The notes under the pieces: generated by a model
Database searches by the model: none
What the model was told of the DNA's origin: nothing
Seen by the model: the letters and a program-made list of their open reading frames with translations, nothing else
Shown here: in pieces, positions 56,003 to 64,000 of the stretch
Position numbering within the stretch: position 1 is the first letter of the stretch
Layout: the number at the start of each line of letters is the position of its first letter
Assembly: GCA_964595485.1 (NCBI GenBank)
Contig: CAZQQN010000001.1
Coordinates: 1-64,000, forward strand
DNA length: 64,000 nucleotides
Direction of reading: 5' to 3'
DNA from: CAZQQN01 sp964595485
Lineage (GTDB): Bacteria > Bacteroidota > Bacteroidia > CAILMK01 > CAYYUA01
Position numbers and translations under genes: made by a program

Positions 56003-56482
56003 TTAACCATTCACCAATTCAGCAATGAAATGGTAAACCATCAAGCCTGTAACAAATAGTTTAATGAAAGTACCTGCCAAAAAACCTAAGAATGAGCCCA
56101 ATCCTGCTTTCATGGCTTCCCTGCCTCGCTTACCGTGTAGCAGTTCCCCGGCTACTGCCCCTAAAAACGGCCCCGCAATGATACCAAAAGGCGGAAAAAA
56201 TATTCCCACTACCGCACCAATAACGCTCCCCCAAACCCCGTATTTTGAAGCTCCGAATCGCTTGGTACCATATATCGGAATAAGGGTATCCAGCAAAACC
56301 ACTAAGGCTGATAAGAACCCGTAAATGATCAAAAGCTTTAAGGAAAAGTCGTATGAAGCCGTTAAATGCAAGGCGATCAAACCCAGGAATGCTATGGGCG
56401 GCCCGGGTAAGACAGGTAATATGCAACCAATAAAGCCAGCAAGCAAGAGAAGGGCTCCTATTACAATGAGGAAGGTTTCCAT
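56003..56482 (-). CDS. DUF456 membrane protein
   Basis: 159 residues with five or so Gly-rich membrane segments. Family pattern: GCILPVLPGPPIAFLGL near the N-terminus and FPPFGIIAGPFLGAVAGEL in the centre, followed by GREAMKAGLGSFLGFLAG. DUF456 proteins are widespread inner-membrane proteins without an established function. Separated by 26 bp from the downstream PLP-enzyme gene on the same strand. Confidence 0.87.
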   Translation of the reverse strand: METFLIVIGALLLLAGFIGCILPVLPGPPIAFLGLIALHLTASYDFSLKLLIIYGFLSALVVLLDTLIPIYGTKRFGASKYGVWGSVIGAVVGIFFPPFGIIAGPFLGAVAGELLHGKRGREAMKAGLGSFLGFLAGTFIKLFVTGLMVYHFIAELVNG

Positions 56483-56532
56483 AATTACTAATTATGCATC
56501 CAAAAATAATTAAAGCTTAGCCTTTTAGCAGG

Positions 56533-57666
56533 TCAGAGGGAATCCGCAAAATCGATGATGTTTTTAGCCAATTTCTGCCATGAATTGGCATCCTTATACC
56601 GCTGAATATTGCGATCAAGGGTTTGCTCTTGATCGTTCTCAAAAAATTCCCGTATTTTGCTTTGAATAGCTTCTGCTGATGGCTCCTTGGCAATTAACCC
56701 AATATCGCCTCTTTCAACAATTTCCCTGAGTCCGCCCACATCGGTTACAATGACAGGTATATCAAAATGAAGGGCAATAGAGAGGATACCGCTTTGCGTT
56801 GCGGATTTATAAGGTAAAACATTAACATCAGCGGCTGAAAAAAATAAAGGTACCTCTTGGTCAGCCACATAACGGAAATTTAGCTGAACCCGGTCTTCTA
56901 AGCGATATTGTTTCACAAGGGATTTGTACGCCTCCGCATCGCCATAAACTTCTCCAGCCACTACTAATTGGTAATCTTCAGGTAGATCTTTAAAAGCCTC
57001 TATCAGAATATCCAATCCTTTGTAATCCCTTATAAGGCCAAAAAACAGAACAGTTTTCTTTTGCGGGTCGAGGTTAAGTTGATTTTTGGCGTAATCTTTC
57101 GGTATTTTATTCCCGAAATGGTCGTACACAGGATGGGGGTTGAACAAATAAGGCGCTTTTGGCTTTATTTTCTGTAAATCACCTTTTACTGCCTCACTCA
57201 TCACAACAAAACCTGAATTCCGGTTCATGAAGTAGTGAGTGAAAACCTTATCACCTGGTCTTGTCTCATGTGGAATGGCATTATCCAATACTGACACGAC
57301 TTTGGTTCCCCTTTTTTTCAAAATGCCAGCTACGGTACCTAAAGAGGGTCCAAAATAAGGCATCCAGAATTTCATGACTAATAAGTCTGGCTCAAAGGCG
57401 GCAATTTTTCGTGCTGCTGTGTAATAAGAAACAGGATTGATGGTATCCAGGATTTGCTCGGCTTTGACAACAGTACTCGTGTCATCTTGCTCGGTAACAT
57501 ATTGGCTTTGACCCGGGAACAATATATCCGGGTATTGCCGGGTAAAAGTATAGGCTTTGGCTTCATAGCCAGCGTTGTCGAAAGCGTTGAAAAGTGAGGC
57601 ATTGAACTGGGCTATTCCACCACGAAATGGATAAAAAGTGGATAAGTAGGCGATCCTTTTAATCAT
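56533..57666 (-). CDS. Glycosyltransferase family 4 protein
   Basis: 377 residues, GT-B fold retaining glycosyltransferase. N-terminal half starts YLSTFYPFRGGIAQFN (the GGI loop). The C-terminal half has the nucleotide-sugar pattern FFGLIRDYKGLDILIEAF and the ExxxxE-region equivalent SATQSGILSIALHFDIPVIV with GGLREIVERGDIG. Donor and acceptor unknown; a role in surface polysaccharide or lipid glycosylation is likely. Overlaps the GT9 gene by 8 bp, so the two work in one operon. Confidence 0.9.
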   Translation of the reverse strand: MIKRIAYLSTFYPFRGGIAQFNASLFNAFDNAGYEAKAYTFTRQYPDILFPGQSQYVTEQDDTSTVVKAEQILDTINPVSYYTAARKIAAFEPDLLVMKFWMPYFGPSLGTVAGILKKRGTKVVSVLDNAIPHETRPGDKVFTHYFMNRNSGFVVMSEAVKGDLQKIKPKAPYLFNPHPVYDHFGNKIPKDYAKNQLNLDPQKKTVLFFGLIRDYKGLDILIEAFKDLPEDYQLVVAGEVYGDAEAYKSLVKQYRLEDRVQLNFRYVADQEVPLFFSAADVNVLPYKSATQSGILSIALHFDIPVIVTDVGGLREIVERGDIGLIAKEPSAEAIQSKIREFFENDQEQTLDRNIQRYKDANSWQKLAKNIIDFADSL

Positions 57667-58750
57667 AAGGTAAATGCCTTTCGATGGCTTGATAAACGGT
57701 TTCCACCGGGATATCCTTCATGCAATGCCTTTCCCTTGTGCAATACTGGCCGTAGAAGTCATCACAACCAGTTGGTGGCTCGATAATTTCTCCCCTTCCG
57801 TACAGCTCATATTCGTAGCTATTGAAAATATTGTTGAAAAGAATGAGGGGTTTTTTGAGTCCAATAGCAATGTGCATCATCATGGAAACAGCTGAAACAA
57901 TCACATCGCAATGGTCAGTAATAGCTATGAATTCCTGTAGCGGATATATGCCTGGGTAATAAGCACCCGTTAACTGGGTATAATGCTGATTTTGCTCATC
58001 CTCTTCCGGCCCACCCAGAATGAGGGGATAATAACCATCTTGCTGAAGTTGCTGAATAAGGCTTATCCAGTAATCAGCTGGCCAAAGGCGGGTAGTCCAA
58101 CGATGGCCGCAACCAGTATTCAAACCGATGATAGGCTTTCCTTCTGCTTGCTCTCGAATAGACTCCCATTTATCAAAAGATTCCTGGTCCCGCTCAAGGA
58201 CGTAATCTTCACCTTTGAAATCCATGTGCAGGATTTCAAAGATTTCTTCCAGGTAGCTTTTGGTATTGGCCTGTGAGTATTCATCAAATAAGCCTGTAAT
58301 GAGCTTATGGGTGGCAGCATTCGTAGCCGCACTAATATGGCCGTTCTCCAGGTTAAATCCGTATTTTTCTTCTGCTTTGACATCATTCAGCAGGGCACAA
58401 GCTTCCCAATCCTTATCCAGGTTAGTAGCCAGGTCAAATTCACGATGACGTAGGATGTAGGTTGATTTGAAATCAAACGGGTATATCTCGTCAATGTGAT
58501 TAGCAGGCAGGATATCTGGTGTGTTGGTAATCCAGGTAATTTGACAACCGGGGTACTCTTTTCTGAAACGCTCCAAAAGTGGTGTAGTACGGATCACATC
58601 ACCAATTGCTGCTAATTTGATAATCAGGATCCGTTTTGTTACGGGGTCGTATTCATCACACTCACAAATTTTCCCGCGCAATTTATTTGGTTTACAGGGG
58701 ATATCTCCCTTGAAATGGCGACAGTTAAATTTTACATCAGAAAGATTCAT
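57659..58750 (-). CDS. Glycosyltransferase family 9 (heptosyltransferase-like) with Cys-rich N-terminus
   Basis: 363 residues. GT9/ADP-heptose:LPS heptosyltransferase fold with KRILIIKLAAIGDVIRTTPLL at ~38-58 and GLNTGCGHRWTTRLWPADYW plus LILGGPEEDEQ. Ahead of it is a ~35-residue extension with Cys10, His12, Cys19, Cys29 and Cys31, which looks like a small metal-binding knuckle. Donor sugar cannot be inferred. Coupled to the GT4 gene by an 8-bp overlap; together they may build a lipid- or LPS-linked glycan. Confidence 0.87.
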   Translation of the reverse strand: MNLSDVKFNCRHFKGDIPCKPNKLRGKICECDEYDPVTKRILIIKLAAIGDVIRTTPLLERFRKEYPGCQITWITNTPDILPANHIDEIYPFDFKSTYILRHREFDLATNLDKDWEACALLNDVKAEEKYGFNLENGHISAATNAATHKLITGLFDEYSQANTKSYLEEIFEILHMDFKGEDYVLERDQESFDKWESIREQAEGKPIIGLNTGCGHRWTTRLWPADYWISLIQQLQQDGYYPLILGGPEEDEQNQHYTQLTGAYYPGIYPLQEFIAITDHCDVIVSAVSMMMHIAIGLKKPLILFNNIFNSYEYELYGRGEIIEPPTGCDDFYGQYCTRERHCMKDIPVETVYQAIERHLPYD

Positions 58751-58979
58751 AACGGTCTCGTTGTAAAAGGTAATATTGAAGTATCAAAAATAGGCTAAAA
58801 GGGTGTGATTTTCAAATTAGGCCCAAGCCAAGAAAAGGTTAAATTGTTGCCTCTCGAGCTAATTTGAGTCATGTTATCGGCTGTATTAAAAATGGCTTTT
58901 TTTGGGTTAAGCAGTTATTAAACTTGAACTTTGGGTGTTCCAAAAGGTTTTTAAGTATCAAACATACGAATCTGTTCAA

Positions 58980-60245
58980 ATGCCACAAGCTTATATTATT
59001 ATCATTGGGGATGAGATTCTGAATGGCCTTACGCTTGACAGTAACTCGAATTACCTGGCTTACCATTTGAATGAAGCAGGCCTGAACGTTACTGCTGTCA
59101 AAGTCATTAATGATGATGAAGCCATTATCAACCATACATTCAGAGAGGCTAAAGCTCATGCAGATGTAGTGATCGCTACCGGGGGGTTGGGTCCAACACG
59201 GGATGATATCACAAAATCAACCCTGGCCAACCTTTACGACTGTGAAGTAGCTTATGACGAACAAGCTGCTGAATATGTCTACGAGTATATCAAGCAAAGG
59301 AACATGAAACTTGATGACCGGAATAAGGGCCATGCTTATATCCCTGAAAAGGCATTACCATTGAGAAATAAAAAGGGTATGGCCCCGGGCTTATTATTTG
59401 ATGATGATGGTAAGGTAACAGTGGCTCTGCCAGGGGTTCCTTCTGAGATGCAATACCTCACGGATGAGCAGGTGATCCCTTTTTTAAAGGAGCGCCTTAA
59501 TTTACCCCCTACTCAGCATAAGCACTTTTTAACAGTTGGTATTCGGGAGATTGTTATCCATGAAAAAATACAGGATTTAGAAGACCAATTACCGCCTGAT
59601 ATCGGGCTGGCTTATTTACCGGATTGGGGGATGGTTAAGCTTCGCCTGACTGGTAGAGGGTATTCAGAAACAGCTTTTCGTGAAACAATCCAACCGTTTT
59701 CAGAGGCTTTACATGAAAGAATCGGGGAATATATATTTGGCTACGATGGGCAAAAGTTAGCGGAAGTTGTGGGTAACTTACTAAAGCAAAACTATGCATC
59801 AGTCGCTACAGCAGAAAGTTGCACGGGGGGTTATTTAGCTCACTTGATAACCAACATAAGCGGAAGTTCGGGTTATTTCAAGGGTAGCTTACTGACCTAT
59901 GCCAACGATGTAAAAATGAATGAATTGGGAGTAGAACAGGAAGTAATTGAAAATCATGGAGCAGTAAGCGAGCCTGTGGTTGAACAAATGGTAAAGGGAG
60001 TTAACCGCAAATTAGGAACGGATTATGCCATTGCCACTAGTGGTGTGGCCGGTCCTTCAGGGGGGTCTGATGACAAGCCGGTTGGTACGGTTTGGATAGC
60101 GGCAGGCTCATTGGATAGGGTTGAAACCCACCGCTTTCATTTTTTCAGGGATCGCTTTAAAAATATTTACTTATCAAGTGTAATGGGGTTGGATATGTTA
60201 AGGCGGCTGTTAATTTTCGGAGAAGTTTATTACCCGCGTGAGTAA
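58980..60245 (+). CDS. cinA: CinA-family protein (NMN deamidase/competence-damage inducible)
   Basis: 421 residues from the ATG at 58980, where the family start (MPQAYIIIIGDEILNG) begins; the frame is open 15 codons further up. Residues ~1-170 are the MoCF-like domain (IIGDEILNG, VIATGGLGPTRDDITK, LPGVPSEM). Residues ~260-421 are the CinA C-terminal NMN amidohydrolase domain (ATAESCTGGYLAHLIT, SYF-type loop SGYFKGSLLTYAN, GVAGPSGGSDDKPVGTVW). Acts in NAD recycling; the competence link is historical. Monocistronic, followed by the E2 gene on the same strand. Confidence 0.93.
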   Translation: MPQAYIIIIGDEILNGLTLDSNSNYLAYHLNEAGLNVTAVKVINDDEAIINHTFREAKAHADVVIATGGLGPTRDDITKSTLANLYDCEVAYDEQAAEYVYEYIKQRNMKLDDRNKGHAYIPEKALPLRNKKGMAPGLLFDDDGKVTVALPGVPSEMQYLTDEQVIPFLKERLNLPPTQHKHFLTVGIREIVIHEKIQDLEDQLPPDIGLAYLPDWGMVKLRLTGRGYSETAFRETIQPFSEALHERIGEYIFGYDGQKLAEVVGNLLKQNYASVATAESCTGGYLAHLITNISGSSGYFKGSLLTYANDVKMNELGVEQEVIENHGAVSEPVVEQMVKGVNRKLGTDYAIATSGVAGPSGGSDDKPVGTVWIAAGSLDRVETHRFHFFRDRFKNIYLSSVMGLDMLRRLLIFGEVYYPRE

Positions 60246-60347
60246 TAGCTAGCCCACACGGGTGCGAGGCTGTCATTTTATATTTAACGCAATAACAATT
60301 AATTTTACGCCCTCATTTGAACAGTCTAAACAAGAAAACATCCGACC

Positions 60348-61769
60348 ATGACTAAGAAGGTAGAATTGTTGATGCCCCAACTAGGGGAAAGTATCCAGGA
60401 AGCCACGATTCTTAAGTGGCTAAAGCAGGAAGGAGATACTGTTGAAGCTGATGAGTCTGTACTTGAAATATCCACTGATAAAGTTGATTCTGATGTTCCG
60501 GCGCCGGTAGGCGGTAAAATTGAACAAATAAAGTACAATCCAGAGGATGTTGTTAAAGTGGGAGAACCCTTAGCAGTAATAGCTACTGATGAAGAAGTAG
60601 GTGATGATGTGAATGTCATTGAAGATGATGGAGCTTCCGGAGCAGCAGCCGAACCAAAGGAGGAGCCAGTTTCTGCGGCTACCAAGCAAGAAGAATCAGC
60701 CCAACCTAAAGCATCAGCAGAAACAGCTACTGCAACCGCTGCACAGTCCAAAGCCGATAAACCTGTTAAAGGGGATGGCAGCCGCTTTTACTCACCCCTT
60801 GTCCTGAATATTGCACGCCAAGAAAGTGTTAGTATGGATGAGCTTGAGGCGCTGGATGGCACCGGAAAAAATGGGCGTGTTACGAAGAAAGATATTCTAC
60901 AATACGTTGAAGATAAAAAAGCTGGGAAAGTGGCTTCGGCAGAAAAAGAAAAAGTCGCACCTGCCGAAAAAGCTCCCGCAGACCAAAAAGTCGCAGCCTC
61001 CACAGCTCAGACTTCCGGTCAACAACAAGAGGTTCAAGAGCCTGAAGTTCCTATTTATGAGGGTGATGAGGTTGTAGAAATGGATCGCATGCGGAAGATG
61101 ATCTCCGAGCATATGGTTCGTTCAAAACGAACTTCTCCGCACGTAACTTCTTTTGTGGAGGTAGATATGACCCCGATTGTTCAATGGCGGGAAAAAGTCA
61201 AAAAGGAATTTGAGAAGCAGGAAGGGGAGAAAATTACATTCACACCTATTTTCGTAGAAGCCGTTATCAAAGCCATGAAAGAAATGCCCGGGTTAAACAT
61301 CTCGGTGGCAGGGGATAAGGTTATTCATCGCAAGCATATCAATATTGGAATGGCAACAGCTATGCCTTCCGGCCATTTAATTGTACCGGTAATTCATGAT
61401 GCAGATACGATGAACCTTATCGGGCTAACTAAGAAAGTAAATGATCTAGCTAAAAGGGCTCGCGATAATAAATTAAAACCTGAGGAAATTCAGGGTGGAA
61501 CCTTTACTTTGACAAATGTTGGTACGTTTGGTAATGTAGCCGGTACGCCGGTCATCAATCAGCCTCAGGTTGGTATTTTAGCCACTGGCGCTATCCAGAA
61601 GAAACCGGATGTGCTTGAAACGGAGCAAGGAGATACTATTGCTATCCGCCATAAGATGTTCCTATCCATGTCCTACGATCACCGCGTTATTGATGGCGCC
61701 TTAGGAGGTGCTTTTATTCGAAAAGTGGGTGATAACCTGGAAAACTTTGATACTTCCAGGGATTTTTAA
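60348..61769 (+). CDS. 2-oxoacid dehydrogenase E2 (dihydrolipoyl acyltransferase)
   Basis: 473 residues. Lipoyl domain ~3-80 with the lipoylation site Lys45 in STDKVDSD. An Ala/Lys/Glu-rich flexible linker (~90-150), a peripheral-subunit-binding domain (~145-180, RFYSPLVLNIA..., DGTGKNGRVTKKDI), a second linker and the catalytic acyltransferase domain (~235-473) with His445 and Asp449 in SYDHRVIDG. Sequence resembles the branched-chain/bacterial BCKDH E2 more than E. coli AceF. Likely partner of the fused E1 at 13928, 45 kb away. Only one lipoyl domain. Confidence 0.93.
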   Translation: MTKKVELLMPQLGESIQEATILKWLKQEGDTVEADESVLEISTDKVDSDVPAPVGGKIEQIKYNPEDVVKVGEPLAVIATDEEVGDDVNVIEDDGASGAAAEPKEEPVSAATKQEESAQPKASAETATATAAQSKADKPVKGDGSRFYSPLVLNIARQESVSMDELEALDGTGKNGRVTKKDILQYVEDKKAGKVASAEKEKVAPAEKAPADQKVAASTAQTSGQQQEVQEPEVPIYEGDEVVEMDRMRKMISEHMVRSKRTSPHVTSFVEVDMTPIVQWREKVKKEFEKQEGEKITFTPIFVEAVIKAMKEMPGLNISVAGDKVIHRKHINIGMATAMPSGHLIVPVIHDADTMNLIGLTKKVNDLAKRARDNKLKPEEIQGGTFTLTNVGTFGNVAGTPVINQPQVGILATGAIQKKPDVLETEQGDTIAIRHKMFLSMSYDHRVIDGALGGAFIRKVGDNLENFDTSRDF

Positions 61770-61835
61770 ACCGGGGTTTTAAAAAACACCCGATTATTTA
61801 TTTGTAAAGCCCTGCGCCCATTCATTATAAACTCG

Positions 61836-61843
61836 TATATTTG
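61836..61843 (+). promoter_or_regulatory. -7 element for the PhzF-like gene
   Basis: TATATTTG, exact TAnnTTTG, 27 bp before the ATG; predicted leader ~20 nt. Confidence 0.35.
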
Positions 61844-61870
61844 GGTTTGCGATAAGCTAAACTCCTACTT

Positions 61871-62662
61871 ATGCCAGTAAGTTATGCTTTTTACCAGGTT
61901 AATGCTTTTACTACCGAAGCCTTCAAAGGCAATCCAGCAGCTGTTTGCCTTTTAGATGAATGGCCCGGTAATCATACGCTTCAAAATATCGCTGCTGATA
62001 ACAACCTTTCTGAGACCGCTTTTCTGAAGCCTGTTGACGAGGACTATGAAATACGTTGGTTCACACCAAGTACAGAGGTCGCTCTTTGTGGGCATGGTAC
62101 CCTGGCTTCGGCGTTTGTTGTATTTGAGTACGTTCATCCTGAGTGGGATGAGGTCATATTTCATACGCGGTTTTCCGGGGACCTATTCTTAGCCCGGAAC
62201 GGTGAGCAATTGATAATGGAATTACCCAAAGTACCAATTGAAGAAAGGGTCAATACGCATGGCTTAGACCAGTTTAATGTACCGGTAAAAAAAGTTTATG
62301 AAGGTGATAAGCTCATCCTGGTTCTTGAAAGTGAGGAGGCTGTCAGGGATTTTCAACCTTATCAGGGCTTAATAAGTGAAATGCATGAGTTTGGCGTTGC
62401 TATAACAGCCTTATCAGATGATCCGGAAATTGATTTTGTGTCCCGCTTTTTTGCTCCAAACGCAGGTATCAATGAAGATCCGGTTACAGGGTCTTTGCAC
62501 TGTGCACTGGCAGAGCTTTGGGAGCACTCTTTACAAAAGGATGAAATGAAAGCCAGGCAAGTTAGTTATCGCGGTGGAGACATAGATATAGTCATGAAAG
62601 GAGAGCGTGTCGTACTTAAAGGCTATTCAAGGAAAGTTATTGATGGGCATTTCTATTTGTAG
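61871..62662 (+). CDS. PhzF family isomerase-like protein
   Basis: 263 residues, diaminopimelate-epimerase fold. Conserved PhzF features: QVNAFTTEAFKGNPAAV at the N-terminus, the catalytic-type Glu48 in LSETAF, RWFTPSTEVALCGHGTLA, and the C-terminal-half DPVTGSLHCAL. No phenazine genes are nearby, so the common enzyme role in phenazine synthesis does not apply; most family members have unknown substrates. Own promoter, convergent with the rhodanese gene. Confidence 0.9.
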   Translation: MPVSYAFYQVNAFTTEAFKGNPAAVCLLDEWPGNHTLQNIAADNNLSETAFLKPVDEDYEIRWFTPSTEVALCGHGTLASAFVVFEYVHPEWDEVIFHTRFSGDLFLARNGEQLIMELPKVPIEERVNTHGLDQFNVPVKKVYEGDKLILVLESEEAVRDFQPYQGLISEMHEFGVAITALSDDPEIDFVSRFFAPNAGINEDPVTGSLHCALAELWEHSLQKDEMKARQVSYRGGDIDIVMKGERVVLKGYSRKVIDGHFYL

Positions 62663-62730
62663 CAACGCCAGTATTGAGGTTATTTAGCAAACAACAATAA
62701 CGAATTTGTCCTAAGCTAAATGCTTATCGA

Positions 62731-63405
62731 TCAGTTTTGGCTGCTCCCATTTTGATCTTTTTGCTGCCCTTTTGCTCTGATTAACTCCACTTTTTCCTCA
62801 TCCCTTACTGCTTTATAACCGCCGGCTACATGATAAAAATTGTGATAGCCGCGAGCCTTTATTAGTGCAATCACACCCATTGATAGCGTCCCATCATAGC
62901 ACATTACATAATAAGTTTTATTGGTGGGAAAATCTTCCAATTGGTTAAGTAATTCTGAAGAGGAAGTGTTGACAGTGTCTTTCAAGTGTTCCTGTTGGAA
63001 CCCAATTTCTGGTCGAAGGTCATAAACGGAGATGCCTTCATCATGCCTGTAATCCAATGAAAACTCATGCGGGCCGATAGAAATGACCATGTCTAAGGGT
63101 TCATTGGCCTTTAGCCAACTATTCATACCGCCATCTAAATAGCCGCCTATGTTAGTAAAGCCTAAAGCTTTTAAAGCTTCTACTTCCGCATCTCCATCTT
63201 GCGAAATCAAAATCACACCCCGGTCACTCAATAGCAATGTTTTGACATAATCGTCAAAATCGGTTTCAAAAGGCACATTGACAGCTCCGGGAATAAACCC
63301 TTCAGCGAATTCCTGAGGAGTTCGGGTGTCGACTACCATGAACCCTTTATCACGGTAGGTTTTGAAGTCTGCTAAGCTTAGTGGGCCACTTGTACTTGTT
63401 GTCAT
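62731..63405 (-). CDS. Double-rhodanese-domain protein
   Basis: 224 residues with two rhodanese domains. The first (~8-100) has the fold marks DTRTPQEFAEGFIPGAVNVP and GYLDGGMNSW but its active-site Cys is replaced by Ser68 (LISQDG). The second (~108-210) keeps Cys169 in YVMCYDGTLS followed by GYHNFYHVAGGY. One active and one inactive domain is the usual rhodanese arrangement, though the inactive one is normally N-terminal as here. Cytosolic; sulfur transfer or a redox/phosphatase-like role possible. Lies just downstream of tsaB on the same strand. Confidence 0.87.
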   Translation of the reverse strand: MTTSTSGPLSLADFKTYRDKGFMVVDTRTPQEFAEGFIPGAVNVPFETDFDDYVKTLLLSDRGVILISQDGDAEVEALKALGFTNIGGYLDGGMNSWLKANEPLDMVISIGPHEFSLDYRHDEGISVYDLRPEIGFQQEHLKDTVNTSSSELLNQLEDFPTNKTYYVMCYDGTLSMGVIALIKARGYHNFYHVAGGYKAVRDEEKVELIRAKGQQKDQNGSSQN

Positions 63406-63443
63406 TACAATATTTTTTGGTACTTTATTAAAATTTTGAACTG

Positions 63444-64000
63444 TTAGGAATTTAAGACCTTGTTTATTTTTTGACTTTGGTTAGCCTTAAAGGATTTTAG
63501 GTAATAAGGCTCAAATGTGCTTATAAATTCTGTTTCGCCATTGTCTACCTTCCGTTTGGCTTCTTTTACCATATAAGTTGCTGATGGCCAAATGTTCTCT
63601 GCAAAACGGGCGTTGGTTGATTTTTCTAAATAGGGTTTAGCTTTTGTCACTCCATTTCCTGCAAAGTAGACAATATGGTTGTTAAGGATTTCGCTAAAAC
63701 TTTTCTCATCAATTACTATTGCTGAAGTATGTTGGTAAAAATTCAAAGCAGTATCAAATAGGGCGGTGTAAACTTCCATTCTTCTGGCATCCAACATCGG
63801 ACAATGATAAGCTTCTGATTCTTCACTTTCTATTTGGCTCTGTACTGCTATGCTATACAAAGAATTAATACTGACCAAGGGTATATCAAGCGAATAACAA
63901 AGGGATTTAGCAGTTGCCACACCAATGCGTAACCCCGTGTATGAGCCGGGCCCTCTGCCAATCCCAACGCTTTCTAATTCTTGAGGCTTAACACCTGCCT
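63444..64000 (-). CDS. tsaB: tRNA threonylcarbamoyladenosine biosynthesis protein TsaB (C-terminal part)
   Basis: The reading frame runs off the right edge; about 185 codons are visible. The conserved family block GRGPGSYTGLRIGVATAKSL lies within the first ~35 visible residues, close to the N-terminal third, so only a short N-terminal part is missing. TsaB is the inactive-kinase-fold partner of TsaD in t6A formation at position 37 of ANN-decoding tRNAs. The C-terminal part (YHCPMLDARRMEVYTALFD) also fits. The rhodanese gene starts 38 bp after its stop. Confidence 0.92.
   Translation of the reverse strand, partial: AGVKPQELESVGIGRGPGSYTGLRIGVATAKSLCYSLDIPLVSINSLYSIAVQSQIESEESEAYHCPMLDARRMEVYTALFDTALNFYQHTSAIVIDEKSFSEILNNHIVYFAGNGVTKAKPYLEKSTNARFAENIWPSATYMVKEAKRKVDNGETEFISTFEPYYLKSFKANQSQKINKVLNS

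Noticed and set aside
60326..60751. Minus-strand Ser/Ala-rich 141-codon frame opposite the E2 linker
   Set aside because: It mirrors the Ala/Glu/Lys-rich linker of E2 and is a compositional shadow.
1..64000. CRISPR arrays, IS elements, prophage or known defence systems
   Set aside because: No spaced direct repeats, transposase, integrase, phage structural or Cas/restriction genes were found on either strand.

Overview
The window looks like ordinary chromosome from a member of the Bacteroidota, probably Cytophagales-like; the order is an inference. Four signs support this. Several very large secreted proteins end in type IX secretion (T9SS) sorting domains. The promoter element TAnnTTTG, typical of Bacteroidota sigma factors, lies a short distance upstream of many starts. 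Gene starts generally lack Shine-Dalgarno sequences. Many genes are fused in ways common in this phylum (E1 alpha-beta, GNAT-nitrilase, SerB-SerA, HemA-HemC). I see no prophage, insertion sequence, CRISPR array, rRNA operon or classical defence island.

Layout. 1-1.2 kb: the 3' part of a tRNA-Pro with its terminator, then a gene-poor stretch with a small decayed secreted-protein gene. 1.2-7.1 kb: two tandem paralogous T9SS repeat proteins. 7.3-7.5 kb: tRNA-Arg and tRNA-Leu. 7.6-11.5 kb: a small protein, ahcY, icd and a Nudix hydrolase. 11.6-13.6 kb: a membrane operon (TM2, DUF2752, DUF4870-like, M48 peptidase). 13.9-24.2 kb: fused 2-oxoacid dehydrogenase E1, a secreted propeller-like protein, gltX, the nnr-anmK repair/salvage pair and a lipoprotein amidohydrolase. 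24.4-32.2 kb: two ~1300-residue T9SS cargo proteins, one with FG-GAP/ASPIC and SprB-like repeats, the other with a vanadium-haloperoxidase/PAP2 core and Ig-like repeats. 32.2-40 kb: SDR, secreted propeller-like protein, GNAT-nitrilase, NtrC-type regulator, SerB-SerA fusion with a degenerate dehydrogenase site, and a lipase-like protein. 40.1-46.5 kb: biotin operon bioB-bioF-bioD-bioA followed by a ketoacyl synthase and a secreted hydrolase. 46.5-52.5 kb: haem operon hemA-hemC fusion, hemD, hemQ, hemL and an M28 lipoprotein. 52.7-64 kb: TPR protein, HAD phosphatase, PLP deaminase, DUF456, two glycosyltransferases, cinA, dehydrogenase E2, PhzF-like, rhodanese and the C-terminal part of tsaB.

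Together these genes cover cofactor synthesis (biotin, haem), cofactor repair (NAD(P)HX hydrates, possibly NMN via CinA), central metabolism (isocitrate dehydrogenase, 2-oxoacid dehydrogenase E1 and E2 in separate operons), the methyl cycle (AhcY), cell-wall recycling (AnmK) and a substantial T9SS-exported surface proteome. The least ordinary observations are the SerB-SerA fusion lacking key PGDH residues, the single-ORF HemA-HemC enzyme operonic with HemQ, the 1:1 conserved eight-module architecture of the tandem T9SS paralogs, and the haloperoxidase-like T9SS protein.
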